Part shown: positions 14,334 to 21,253 of the stretch, piece after piece
How the letters are laid out: each line of letters starts with the position of its first letter
How positions within the stretch are numbered: position 1 is the stretch's first letter
IMG/VR virus record: IMGVR_UViG_3300048839_000550
Span: 1 to 22,629 of that record
Length of the DNA: 22,629 bases
From: a virus
Direction: 5' to 3' (one strand)
Notes under the pieces: model-generated
Seen by the model: only the letters and a program-made list of their open reading frames with translations
The model's database searches: none
Told to the model about the DNA's origin: nothing
Translations under genes and position numbers: made by a program

Positions 14334-14376
14334 ACTGAAAATCCTGGTGTCGCCGGTTCGACCCCGGCTCTGCCCA
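14334..14376 (+). other. attP: attP core: 3' half of a tRNA-Phe(GAA) gene
   Basis: The sequence runs from an anticodon loop CTGAAAA (anticodon GAA) through TCCTG, GTGTC, T stem GCCGG, T loop TTCGACC, CCGGC, acceptor TCTGCCC and A73. The 5' half is absent: no GGGCAGA acceptor partner lies upstream. This is how a phage keeps the 3' part of its target tRNA so the gene is rebuilt on integration. Phage genes and matched arm repeats flank it on both sides, so it is attP and not attL or attR. Confidence 0.82.
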
Positions 14377-14406
14377 TTGCGAATTCACTGGACCTCGGGG
14401 AGATCT

Positions 14407-14430
14407 GGCACGCTATGAGGCACGCTATCC
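14407..14430. repeat. Right pair of integrase arm-type repeats
   Basis: GGCACGCTATGA (14407-14418) and GGCACGCTATCC (14419-14430). They end one base before the integrase ATG, covering the spot where a ribosome site would be, so integrase binding could repress its own expression. Another partial match, GGCACGACACCC, lies at 14320-14331. Confidence 0.7.
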
Positions 14431-14431
14431 A

Positions 14432-15457
14432 ATGCCACGGCCCCCCCGACCCTGGTTCCGCGCAGAGCGGAACGCCTGGTTCGCCCAGGTTGATGGCAAG
14501 CAAGTCCGGCTCGCGATAGGACGCACGAACCGCCCCGAAGCTGAGAAGACGCTCAGGAGGCTGCTGACGGCCCGCGACGAATGCAAGCCGATCTCTGCCG
14601 GCCTGACCGTCCGGGATGTGTGCAACCTGTTCCTCGCTCACTCCGCGAAGCGGCGGGCGGCGGTCACGGTGGCCGGGTACGAACGTCACCTCGTCTCAGC
14701 CTGCCGGTCGTTCGGCGCGGAGCGGGCCGAATCGCTGCCGCCGCACCGGGTCACCACCTGGCTGGACGGTCAGACGGGATGGGGCGACACGACCCGGTTC
14801 AACGCCGTCACGGCGGTCAAAGCGGCGTTCCGGTGGGCGAAGCGATCCGGGTACCTGGCGGTGAACCCGATCGCGGACCTGGAGCGCCCAACCCCGGCAC
14901 GACGCGAGGCGGTGCCGACTCCGGAGCAACTGGAGGCGATCCTCGACGCCTGCGGTCACGAACGGCACCGGGAGCTGCTATCCGCGCTGGCCTGGACGGG
15001 GTGCCGCCCCGGCGAGGTGTACGGGCTGACGGCTGCCGACGTTGACCTCGCCGCGGGGACGTGGACGGTGCAGAACAAGGTCGGCTGGAAGACGGGGGAG
15101 CGGACCCGCACGGTCTACCTGACAACCGAGGTGCTGGAGCTGTCCCGGCACCTGGTCGAGCGATTCCCGACCGGGCCGATCTTCCGCAACGTCTGCGGTC
15201 GGCCCTGGACGCGAAACGCCGTCGCCCTGCTCTTCCGCCGCATCCGCCGCAAGACGGGGCTGGGAAGGGAGGCGACGGCGTACGCGCTGCGGCATTATTA
15301 CGTAACCAGCGCTCTGGAGAGCGGGGTGCCGATCGCCACGGTGGCCGCGCTGGTGGGCCACCTGGACGTGACGATGATCTCCCGCGTCTACAGCAAGCTC
15401 AGTCAGAGGCGGGAGCATCTGCGGTCAGAGGCCGAACGGGTGAAGCGGGTGGGGTGA
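14432..15457 (+). CDS. int: Tyrosine recombinase, phage integrase
   Basis: A 341-residue site-specific recombinase that would join attP to the host tRNA-Phe gene. The N-terminal arm-binding part (residues 1-45, RPWFRAERNAWFAQVDGKQVRL) is followed by a SAM-like core-binding domain (about 57-150) and a catalytic domain (about 160-330). Catalytic residues: Arg192 (TGCRPGE), Lys216 or Lys220, Tyr284-x-x-Arg287-His288 (YALRH, where the usual first His is Tyr), His310 (LVGH) and nucleophile Tyr320 (SRVYSKL). It is the only convincing gene on the plus strand. No Shine-Dalgarno sequence precedes the ATG; arm repeats occupy that place. It converges on the gene at 15399-15626, overlapping it by 59 bases. 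Confidence 0.95.
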   Translation: MPRPPRPWFRAERNAWFAQVDGKQVRLAIGRTNRPEAEKTLRRLLTARDECKPISAGLTVRDVCNLFLAHSAKRRAAVTVAGYERHLVSACRSFGAERAESLPPHRVTTWLDGQTGWGDTTRFNAVTAVKAAFRWAKRSGYLAVNPIADLERPTPARREAVPTPEQLEAILDACGHERHRELLSALAWTGCRPGEVYGLTAADVDLAAGTWTVQNKVGWKTGERTRTVYLTTEVLELSRHLVERFPTGPIFRNVCGRPWTRNAVALLFRRIRRKTGLGREATAYALRHYYVTSALESGVPIATVAALVGHLDVTMISRVYSKLSQRREHLRSEAERVKRVG

Positions 15458-15626
15458 CTCGAATCGTCAGTCTTGCTGGGATGCGGTGCAAATTGCCTCG
15501 CACCGCATCTCTCAATCCAAGAGTCCACGTCTCGTCATCGACCTCGACAACGACACCCGTCAGGTGCTCCCCCGTAACGGGGTCATTCCACTCCACCCAG
15601 TCGTTGTGCTTTGGGATTTCTTTCAT
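15399..15626 (-). CDS. Small beta-rich protein behind a strong promoter
   Basis: A 75-residue protein from the ATG at 15626 (GAGAGAGG directly upstream). Sequence parts: NDWVEWNDPVTGEHLTGVVVEVDDETWTLGL then RIPARLTIRV, a pattern of strands that suggests an SH3-like or Tudor-like barrel. It is encoded opposite the 3' end of the integrase, with a 59-base overlap, and has its own sigma-70-like promoter with operator-like repeats. Convergent transcription could limit integrase expression. A role in the lysis-lysogeny choice is possible but only inferred. Confidence 0.6.
   Translation of the reverse strand: MKEIPKHNDWVEWNDPVTGEHLTGVVVEVDDETWTLGLRDAVRGNLHRIPARLTIRVTPPASPVRPLTADAPASD
15480..15509. 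terminator. Perfect hairpin after the integrase stop
   Basis: GATGCGGTGC and GCACCGCATC form a perfect 10-bp stem with a 10-base loop, 22 bases past the integrase stop and inside the convergent small gene. There is no strong U-tract. Candidate integrase terminator. Confidence 0.45.
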
Positions 15627-15656
15627 CGCCTCTCTCTTGATGCCACCTGCAATACA

Positions 15657-15684
15657 TCCAAGATTGATACTAGGTCCAAGATTG
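15657..15684. repeat. Operator-like direct repeats around a promoter
   Basis: TCCAAGATTG occurs at 15657-15666 and 15675-15684, a spacing of 18 bases, on either side of the -10 box of the minus-strand promoter. Such spacing (near two helix turns) suits a DNA-binding regulator. Confidence 0.5.
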
Positions 15685-15695
15685 CGTGCCGTCAA
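15667..15695 (-). promoter_or_regulatory. Sigma-70-like promoter
   Basis: Minus-strand TTGACG (15695-15690), 17-base spacer, TAGTAT (15672-15667). This is the best promoter match in the window. The start site would be near 15660, about 35 bases before the ATG at 15626. It overlaps the end of the excisionase-like gene. Confidence 0.65.
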
Positions 15696-15937
15696 CCTCG
15701 CATCAACTCCCCGATCCGGTCCCGCACCACGACACGCCGTCGCGGTTCCACGGTCGGCTGCTGATCCATCGCCTCGACCCGGCACCGTTGCCGGTACTCG
15801 GCCAGGTCAGCGTCGGTGATCACGATCCGGCCCCGCCCGAGTCCGTGCCGTTCGTGAGGGATCTTCCGCGCCGCGACGAGCTGGTAGCACAGCGTCAGGC
15901 TGATGCCCAACTCCTTCGCAGCCTGGTGCACGGTCAT
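15692..15937 (-). CDS. Excisionase-type HTH protein
   Basis: An 81-residue protein. The ATG overlaps the RusA stop (ATGA). Residues 1-50 (TVHQAAKELGISLTLCYQLVAARKIPHERHGLGRGRIVITDADLAEY) are a MerR/excisionase-type winged helix-turn-helix: helix-turn-helix, then a wing, then a strand and a helix. It is near the integrase, so it may act as the directionality factor (Xis) or as a regulator. The C-terminal 30 residues are basic. As it is encoded at the end of the early operon, it would appear with replication genes, as expected for excision. Confidence 0.7.
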   Translation of the reverse strand: MTVHQAAKELGISLTLCYQLVAARKIPHERHGLGRGRIVITDADLAEYRQRCRVEAMDQQPTVEPRRRVVVRDRIGELMRG

Positions 15938-16431
15938 GATGCTGTCACCCTCCGTTTTCGCTTGATTTGCGGGGAATCCGGCCAGTCCAGTGCGTAGTAG
16001 GTGACGGTCACATGGTCGTGGTCATCACGCAGTTTCGTGACGGATGCGGCCAGGATCTGCCGGTCGTTGGCGATCGCGATCCCCTGGGTCGCATCAATGA
16101 TCGCCTTGCTTAAGTTGTCCCAATCTCCCACGATCCCACTCGTGTGCCGGATGTCTACGGTGATCCGCACGGGACCGCTGTAGACGGGCCGGGCGCCCAT
16201 CGCGGCCATCGTGGTGAGCCTGACAGCGGCCTGCCAGTCGCGGACGGCTTTCGGCTTGTACGTGCCGTTGGTCGTCACGCGGCTGGGCTTCCACGGGATC
16301 GCCTTGCCGTGGACGGTGAACTTCACGATGACGGCCCCGGGCGGGATGCGTTCGGGCTGGCCGGAAGAATCACCCATCGGTTGATGCGACAGATAGCCGA
16401 ACGACACCGCTTTTCCTGTCTTGTCCGCCAC
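15934..16431 (-). CDS. RusA-family Holliday junction resolvase
   Basis: A 165-residue resolvase. The start is the GTG at 16431, with GGGAG 8 bases before; the ATG at 16377 is an alternative, giving an 8-base overlap with the ORF at 16370-16639. Main motif: residues 103-123 hold GDWDNLSKAIIDA followed by IANDRQI, giving the four acidic residues (Asp103, 105, 113, 123) typical of RusA. The N-terminal strand FTVHGKAIPWKPSR is also typical. It would resolve branched DNA formed in replication or recombination before packaging. The codon pattern supports coding up to 16431. Confidence 0.88.
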   Translation of the reverse strand: MADKTGKAVSFGYLSHQPMGDSSGQPERIPPGAVIVKFTVHGKAIPWKPSRVTTNGTYKPKAVRDWQAAVRLTTMAAMGARPVYSGPVRITVDIRHTSGIVGDWDNLSKAIIDATQGIAIANDRQILAASVTKLRDDHDHVTVTYYALDWPDSPQIKRKRRVTAS

Positions 16432-16639
16432 TGTCGTCACTCCCACAGGGTGAGTTGCCGGCGAGCCGCGCCGCCCGCCTGATGAGCTTCTGGGCCTTGC
16501 TCTGATGCCGGTTGATGCGACGAAAAGCCGACTGGCGACGCTTCTGATGGAGCGGAGACCATGGACACCATGGGACGATGATCGTCACGCATTCGTGTCG
16601 CCTCGCCAGGCTCAGGGCTCCGTAGACTTCCGGCCTCAC
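16370..16639 (-). CDS. Small basic protein overlapping its neighbours
   Basis: An 89-residue frame from the GTG at 16639, with a strong GAGGAGG 5 bases upstream. It starts MRPEVYGALSLARRHE and has a basic helix (RRQSAFRRINRHQSKAQKLIRRAARLAG, residues about 34-61). Third codon positions are GC-rich in this frame through about 16450, while the overlapping frame at 16437-16811 loses that bias there, so this frame seems to carry the coding in that stretch. The part past 16431 overlaps RusA and is probably an overrun. Two Trp-rich loops (VPWCPWSP) are notable. Function unknown. Confidence 0.5.
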   Translation of the reverse strand: MRPEVYGALSLARRHECVTIIVPWCPWSPLHQKRRQSAFRRINRHQSKAQKLIRRAARLAGNSPCGSDDSGGQDRKSGVVRLSVASTDG

Positions 16640-16811
16640 GTTCGCCTCCTCGCCAGCAGGGCGACTGTTCGCAGCCGTCGAAGAAGAAATAGGGGCAGGG
16701 TCCGGTCCCGGCCCAGTGCCAGCCACGGTTGCCGTCCAGGGCCATGCGGTACATGCCGCCATGCCCGGCGATCGGACGATCACGGATTCCCTGGGAGAGT
16801 GCTCGCTTCAT
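16437..16811 (-). CDS. Hypothetical protein with Cys cluster
   Basis: A 124-residue frame. The ATG overlaps the stop of the DUF3310 gene (ATGA). The first 55 residues have GC-rich third positions and a conserved-looking MYRMALDGNRGWHWAGTG and CPYFFFDGCEQSPCWRGG, with three cysteines that might bind metal. After about residue 58 the bias is lost, and coding-like bias moves to the frame of the 16370-16639 ORF, one base forward. Either this gene has a degenerate C-terminal half, or the two are one gene joined by a frameshift. Confidence 0.45.
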   Translation of the reverse strand: MKRALSQGIRDRPIAGHGGMYRMALDGNRGWHWAGTGPCPYFFFDGCEQSPCWRGGEREAGSLRSPEPGEATRMRDDHRPMVSMVSAPSEASPVGFSSHQPASEQGPEAHQAGGAARRQLTLWE

Positions 16812-17224
16812 GACGCCCACTGTTCGATCTCCCGGTTGATGTACCAGCACGCTTTCTTGAGATCCTCCACCGTTCGGGCGGGATCTTTCCGCCCGGCGCG
16901 TAGCAGGTACTTCACGGCGTTGCCTCGGTGGAACCCGAGCTGGTGGGCCTCGATCACCTTGATGGCCTCGTAAGGATTGTCGGCCCCTCCGTAGTGCGAG
17001 GGGTGGTCCACAGCAGTGCCTGTATCTGGACCTCGCACCGTTGTGTCCGGAGCCTGTGTCCGGACCTCGTGCGTGATCTTCTCCAGCACGGCCCTGCGTC
17101 CACTGATCCCGACACGGTAGGGCCACAGCCCCTTCTTCCTCGCATTCTTGAGGTGCGTCTTGATCGAGCTGGGCTTGCGGTTGCACTCGAAACAGAGGCC
17201 GGATCGGGAGACGGTCGCTCGCAT
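16808..17224 (-). CDS. DUF3310 family phage protein with N-terminal extension
   Basis: A 138-residue protein started at the ATG at 17224, with GGAG 7 bases upstream and a TGATG overlap with the preceding stop; two GTG codons just before are possible. Residues about 73-135 are a DUF3310 domain: VDHPSHYGG, YEAIKVIEAH, GNAVKYLLRAGRKD, DLKKACWYINREIE. This domain is common in phages; its function is not settled. The N-terminal 40 residues have CFECNRKPSSIKTHLKNARKKGLWPYRVG, a CxxC and a basic helix that may be a small DNA- or metal-binding part. The domain assignment is strong. Confidence 0.82.
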   Translation of the reverse strand: MRATVSRSGLCFECNRKPSSIKTHLKNARKKGLWPYRVGISGRRAVLEKITHEVRTQAPDTTVRGPDTGTAVDHPSHYGGADNPYEAIKVIEAHQLGFHRGNAVKYLLRAGRKDPARTVEDLKKACWYINREIEQWAS

Positions 17225-17328
17225 CACCACGCTCCTCTCCTCAGTGCCGCTCGAACGCTCACACGCCTGCTGATCGACCGGACCAGCCAGAGCGTGAGGC
17301 AGTACAATGCCGCCAGTAACGGGTACAC
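17224..17328 (-). CDS. Small membrane peptide candidate (34 aa)
   Basis: The frame from the GTG at 17328 encodes YPLLAALYCLTLWLVRSIS followed by a basic tail. It starts 19 bases after the metallopeptidase stop and its TGA overlaps the DUF3310 ATG (TGATG), an arrangement common in this genome. One hydrophobic helix with a basic end. The ribosome site is weak (GAGCGG), so it is only a candidate. Confidence 0.4.
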   Translation of the reverse strand: MYPLLAALYCLTLWLVRSISRRVSVRAALRRGAW

Positions 17329-17347
17329 GTTGCCGCTCGCTTTCGTG

Positions 17348-17947
17348 TCAGGCCGTTCGGGCTCCGAACGGGTGGCCGATCGTCCCTGACGGTTGATCCT
17401 GCAGGGCCTGATCGTCAGACCACGCGAACACCTGCTGGCGGAACGTGTCGGTCGCGTTGCGGAACGCCTGGACCTCCAGGGCGGACCCGCCGTGCCGTTC
17501 GGCGATCGCCCGGAATCCGCCGAGCTGCCAGTCATGGAGTCGGAGCCGGATCACCGGGCGATGGGCGTCGTCGGTCTTGTAGACGACCCGCACCGTCTTA
17601 CGGCCCCGGTCGTCCTCCTCCTCGATCGAGCCGATCGGCTCGACGACCAGGTGGTGCAGCTCGTGGTCGATCAGGGCTTCCCGTTCGGCCTCGTCGAGAT
17701 CCTCCCAGGAATCCTCGTCGATCGTGATGGTGGCGTCACAGTGCCCCTGGACACGATCACGCAGGCTGTTCTTCTTGACGGCCGCCGCACAGGGGTAGCC
17801 GTGCAGCTTGACCGCATCACCCTTCTTGGCGTAGGCAAACAGGGCGTTGACGGTGACGCCCGCCGTGACCAGATCGGGGTGATATTTCTCCTTGATCTCG
17901 TCGATCAGGTCGTGAACAGACTTCGGGGCCGGGGTGTAGCTGGGCAT
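17348..17947 (-). CDS. Putative phage metallopeptidase
   Basis: A 199-residue protein from the ATG at 17947, with GGAAGG 7 bases before. Residues 91-100 hold ALIDHELHHL, with a His-Glu-x-x-His zinc motif. I recognise the layout of the putative phage metallopeptidase family: FAYAKKGDAVKLHGYPCAAAVKKNSLRDRVQG, then DATITIDEDSWEDLD, then the HELHH helix, and a later VIRLRLHDWQLGGFRAIAERHG. Substrate unknown; in phages these lie in early regions and may act on host regulators, which is inference. It overlaps the upstream gene by 43 bases. Confidence 0.8.
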   Translation of the reverse strand: MPSYTPAPKSVHDLIDEIKEKYHPDLVTAGVTVNALFAYAKKGDAVKLHGYPCAAAVKKNSLRDRVQGHCDATITIDEDSWEDLDEAEREALIDHELHHLVVEPIGSIEEEDDRGRKTVRVVYKTDDAHRPVIRLRLHDWQLGGFRAIAERHGGSALEVQAFRNATDTFRQQVFAWSDDQALQDQPSGTIGHPFGARTA

Positions 17948-18279
17948 GGTTTATCCTTCCGGTTCCGGGTGGGGTCCAGGTCGTCCAGGATCACGTTGGG
18001 GTCCAGACCGGCCGTGCGATCCGTCCGGGTCCGGTCGTAGGCTTGCAGCTCGTCGTCCGGCCAGGTCACGCCGGACTCAGCCAGGTCATTGGCCCGCCGT
18101 CCCCAGACCTCGCGCCAGGGGGTCGGCCAACCGGCGACGATCGCGAGGATGCGACGGCGTTCCGGGTGGCCCGTCACGCTCACCTCGCGAGGGGCGGCAG
18201 GGGTCGGGGGATCAGGGGTTGGCGGGGTTGCGGGATCGTTCGTCACCGCACCTTCAGACCAGCTCGGGAGCCAGTTCAT
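17905..18279 (-). CDS. Hypothetical early protein
   Basis: A 124-residue protein from the ATG at 18279, with GGAG 8 bases before. The frame further up passes through the 9-bp repeats and would only add ADVADVVDV. Residues 1-40 are proline-rich and disordered. Residues about 45-95 (GHPERRRILAIVAGWPTPWREVWGRRANDLAESGVTWPDDELQAYDRTR) form a helical domain with conserved-looking tryptophans. It follows the origin candidate. No known family recognised; a role next to replication is possible from position only. Confidence 0.6.
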   Translation of the reverse strand: MNWLPSWSEGAVTNDPATPPTPDPPTPAAPREVSVTGHPERRRILAIVAGWPTPWREVWGRRANDLAESGVTWPDDELQAYDRTRTDRTAGLDPNVILDDLDPTRNRKDKPCPATPRPRSLFTT

Positions 18280-18303
18280 GGGTGGATCTCCAAGCACGTC
18301 CAC

Positions 18304-18536
18304 GACGTCCGCGACGTCCGCGACCAAATCATTGCGGGTTTGATAGTGGGTGCGTGCGCGTGATGCGCGTATGCGTATGTGTGTGTGCGCGGGTGCGCAA
18401 TAGTTTCGGAAATCGCGGACGTCGCGGACGTTGAACGTAAGTCCTTGCTGGATATGGGCTGGAACGTCCCTCCTATCGCGGACGTATCGCGGACGTATCG
18501 CGGACGTAACCCGGTCGCGTCCGCGACGTCCGCGAT
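18304..18536. repeat. Iteron-like repeat block: candidate origin of replication
   Basis: Nine copies of the 9-mer TCGCGGACG or its reverse complement lie in a 273-base gene-free gap after the primase-helicase gene. Two reverse copies are at 18306-18323, two forward copies in tandem at 18413-18430, three forward copies with 11-base spacing (TATCGCGGACG) at 18474-18506, and two reverse copies at 18518-18535. Between the first two groups, 18350-18391 is a nearly unbroken alternating purine/pyrimidine tract (GTGCGTGCGCG, TATGTGTGTGTGCGCG) that could melt or form Z-DNA. Grouped, mirrored iterons beside a replication initiator fit a phage origin. An alternative is a regulatory or partition site. 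Confidence 0.6.
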
Positions 18537-18552
18537 GTCGCCGCGTTGATGG

Positions 18553-21171
18553 TCAATAAGCATCATCGCCATCCGGGTTCAGGGCGAGGCCGATGAACGC
18601 GCGGTATCGCTCGCCGTCCGACCCGAGGCGAGCGACCTGGATCGTGCTGACAGCGGCTCGCAGCGACCGGCTGAAGCCCTGGACGTCGCCCGGATGGTCC
18701 CGGCCGTTCGCCTCGCACCAGGATTTCCAGGCGTCGTAAATCTCCTTGACGGGGGTCCGAACGCCAGGATTCAGCAGGCACCGTTCCGCCAGGAACGCCC
18801 CGATCGGGTTTGTCAGGGACTCGAACTCGTCGAGCAGCTCGCGGCCCGAGGTCGGCTGGAGAAACGTGCCGGACTGACGCAGGTCGTGCCAGCCGGCGAT
18901 CGCCCAGACGAGGATGCCGGGCAGCTCGCCGAGAATCCGGTTCCCCAGCTCCCTGTTTTCGCGGCCCAGGAAGCTCTCCGTCATCTTGAGGACGATCATG
19001 CGGGACGGCAGGGCCCCGGAATAGTCGCCGAGGCGTGGCAGCTCGTTGCCCAGCAGGACGAACCGGGAGCGAAGCGTTCCGGTCCATGCGGTCAGGTGCT
19101 TGCGGTCGATCGTCTGCGGGTCTTCACCCGAGATCGACAGCAATCGTTCCACGATCGCCTGGGAGTCGCTTCGTCCGCTCAGGCGGCTTTCGGGGACGAC
19201 GGCCAGGGTCTTGCCGATCAGGCTCTGGCAGCCAAACTGTGTCGCCAGGGTGCCCAGGGTCGGGGCCGCGACGTTGGCCTCGCCGACCAGGGCGCGAAGG
19301 GCCCGGGTGATCGTGCCCTTTCCGGAACGTCGGGGGCCGATCAGCAGCAGGATCTTCTGCTGCGAGGTGTCCGAGGTGATCAGGTAGCCGAACCACTGCT
19401 GGAGGGAGCGGATCGACTCGGGGTCGTCCGGCCAGAGTCCTCGCAGGAATTCCAGCCAGGCGTCAGGCCGGGGCGGGTTCGCCTCGAACCGATACCGCAG
19501 CAGGTTCGGGCTGAAGAATCGCGGCGTGGCAGACCGAACGGCATCCGGGTGGTCCGGTCCCGAATCCAGTAGGGTCGGTAGGTGGACGATCCCCGACTGG
19601 GTGGGCAGGCATTCGGACGGGTCCGGGCCGTCGCCGTCGATCCAGGCGGGTTGCTCGGGGACGGTCGCCAGCGGGATCAGGGCCATCCCTCGCAGAGCCA
19701 GGGAGACGTTGCCGATCAGTCGCGTCCCGACTCCCTTGGCGAGTCCCAGCCGCCCGAACTCTTCCTTGCAGAAGGTGGCCAGCCGGCCGTTCAGCTCGCG
19801 GTCGGACGTCGGCTTCCAGCGTCCGTTCCAGGCATGCCACTCGTCGTTCCACCAGCGCAAGGTCGGCCCGTCCGCATGCCGGTGACACGCCTTCAGGAAC
19901 GCCGCCGCCAGCCGGTGGGGGTCGTCGGCCGGGTCTGCAATCCCCGTCTCCGGGTCCGTGACCGTGACCGTCTTCTCGGCCTTCTTGCCCTTGCCGACCT
20001 CGGTCAGATCGCGAGGTGTTGCCGTGCCGGCCTTGCGTGCCGAGTCGATCGTCTTGCGGATCTCGTCGTCACCCAGGCCGATCTGGCGAGCCGTCTGTTC
20101 CAGGCTGGAGCGGACGTCGTGGTCGTCGAGCGTTCCGGCCGCGACGAGCTGGTACAGCGCGGCGGTTGACTTGAAGAGCTGATGGTTGCGTTGCCCGGTG
20201 GGTGCCGACGACAGGCGTGCCAGCTCTTCCTGCAGAGCGGTCTGGCAATAGGCTTCAACCGGATCGTCGCCCAGGTCGCGGGCGATTAGCCCCTTTCGCT
20301 TCGGCTTGCCGTTGGTCGTGGCCGTGCCGTTCGTCGAGGGAGCCTTGACCTGGCCGGCCAGGTGGACGAACCACTCGATGCCGACAGCTTGCAGCTTGCT
20401 GGGCACTTCGGCGAGAGCACTCAGCCGGTGAGGCCGTTCGTGCGTGTCTTCTCCCTTGCGGGCCCAGGTTCCGTACAGCTTGCAGACCCGGCTGGCGTTG
20501 TAGACGGATCGGTCAATCGCCACCTGGTCGTCGTCGAATTTTCCGGCCAGGTGGATCAGGGTCTTTCGCAGCAGCTCGGTCGTCGGCCCGTTGGCCAGCT
20601 TGACGACCGAGCCGTCACGCCGCTCAAACGCGTCGTCGGCCGGCAGATCGACACGGTATAGCAGGTGGTAGCCGTTGCCGGAATCCGACAGGACCGGATC
20701 GGGCCATCCCTCCGACCGAAGGTAATCGCGGACCTGTTTCACACGGACCAGGGCCGCGGCCTTCTCGGCGTCCGTGGAGCTGATACCGGCCGGTCGCACC
20801 GGGTCGCAATCAACCAGAAACCAGCGACGGGAGCTGATCCAGTGGTCGGCTGCCGATCCAGCTCCGACGACGTGCTTGTGGGCGATCGGGTTCAGGGTCG
20901 TCCAGACGGCCTCGCAGCGTCGAGACAGCTCGCGGGCCTCGGCCGCCAGCTTCTTGAGGCCGTGCTCGTCGGTCGCGAATACGGAGGACTCGGTGTGACG
21001 GGCCGTCGAGTTGTGTCGGGTGACACCGGCCGCCCGCAGCTCGATTAGGCCCTTCGGCTCGTCACCCACCAGGACGTTGAGCCACCGCAGGATGGCGTCC
21101 TTCTCGGGCCGGGTCTGCTTTGACCCGACCGCGTGGGCGTCGGTGGATTCGGATCGGGCGATCAGTGCCAT
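18553..21171 (-). CDS. Primase - SF3 helicase (P4/D5-type replication protein)
   Basis: An 872-residue replication protein likely combining primer synthesis and DNA unwinding. N-terminal archaeo-eukaryotic primase part: metal-binding LVDCD (Asp121, Asp123), SDSGNGYHLLYR with His169 (162-172), and AIDRSVYNASRVCKLYGTWARKG (219-240). A linker of about 150 residues is rich in basic and acidic stretches. Then a D5-N-like region (about 420-580) and an SF3 helicase: Walker A GPRRSGKGT (612-620), Walker B LAVVPE (656-661), motif C VLLGN (705-709) and an arginine-rich end. The ATG at 21171 has a weak ribosome site. It precedes the iteron block and follows the SSB-like gene, so it is probably the origin-binding or loading factor. 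Confidence 0.9.
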   Translation of the reverse strand: MALIARSESTDAHAVGSKQTRPEKDAILRWLNVLVGDEPKGLIELRAAGVTRHNSTARHTESSVFATDEHGLKKLAAEARELSRRCEAVWTTLNPIAHKHVVGAGSAADHWISSRRWFLVDCDPVRPAGISSTDAEKAAALVRVKQVRDYLRSEGWPDPVLSDSGNGYHLLYRVDLPADDAFERRDGSVVKLANGPTTELLRKTLIHLAGKFDDDQVAIDRSVYNASRVCKLYGTWARKGEDTHERPHRLSALAEVPSKLQAVGIEWFVHLAGQVKAPSTNGTATTNGKPKRKGLIARDLGDDPVEAYCQTALQEELARLSSAPTGQRNHQLFKSTAALYQLVAAGTLDDHDVRSSLEQTARQIGLGDDEIRKTIDSARKAGTATPRDLTEVGKGKKAEKTVTVTDPETGIADPADDPHRLAAAFLKACHRHADGPTLRWWNDEWHAWNGRWKPTSDRELNGRLATFCKEEFGRLGLAKGVGTRLIGNVSLALRGMALIPLATVPEQPAWIDGDGPDPSECLPTQSGIVHLPTLLDSGPDHPDAVRSATPRFFSPNLLRYRFEANPPRPDAWLEFLRGLWPDDPESIRSLQQWFGYLITSDTSQQKILLLIGPRRSGKGTITRALRALVGEANVAAPTLGTLATQFGCQSLIGKTLAVVPESRLSGRSDSQAIVERLLSISGEDPQTIDRKHLTAWTGTLRSRFVLLGNELPRLGDYSGALPSRMIVLKMTESFLGRENRELGNRILGELPGILVWAIAGWHDLRQSGTFLQPTSGRELLDEFESLTNPIGAFLAERCLLNPGVRTPVKEIYDAWKSWCEANGRDHPGDVQGFSRSLRAAVSTIQVARLGSDGERYRAFIGLALNPDGDDAY

Positions 21172-21253
21172 TGTCAGACAGTCCCGCGTCAGATGCCGTC
21201 AGGAAGAGGGAGGGCCGGGACGGACGTCGATCCGCCCCGGCGAAAGGGGTTGC

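Noticed and set aside
14270-14689. Minus-strand ORF containing an AGVEPATPGF-type peptide
   Set aside because: This peptide is the usual false translation of the antisense of a tRNA 3' half; the ORF covers the att core and the start of the integrase.
18304-18536. CRISPR array
   Set aside because: Repeats are 9-11 bases, directly adjacent or mirrored, with no uniform unique spacers and no cas genes nearby.
18276-18572. Minus-strand ORF (98 codons) through the iteron block
   Set aside because: Its translation only mirrors the repeats (DIADVADAT, TSATSAI) and the purine/pyrimidine tract; it also overlaps genes at both ends and lacks a ribosome site.
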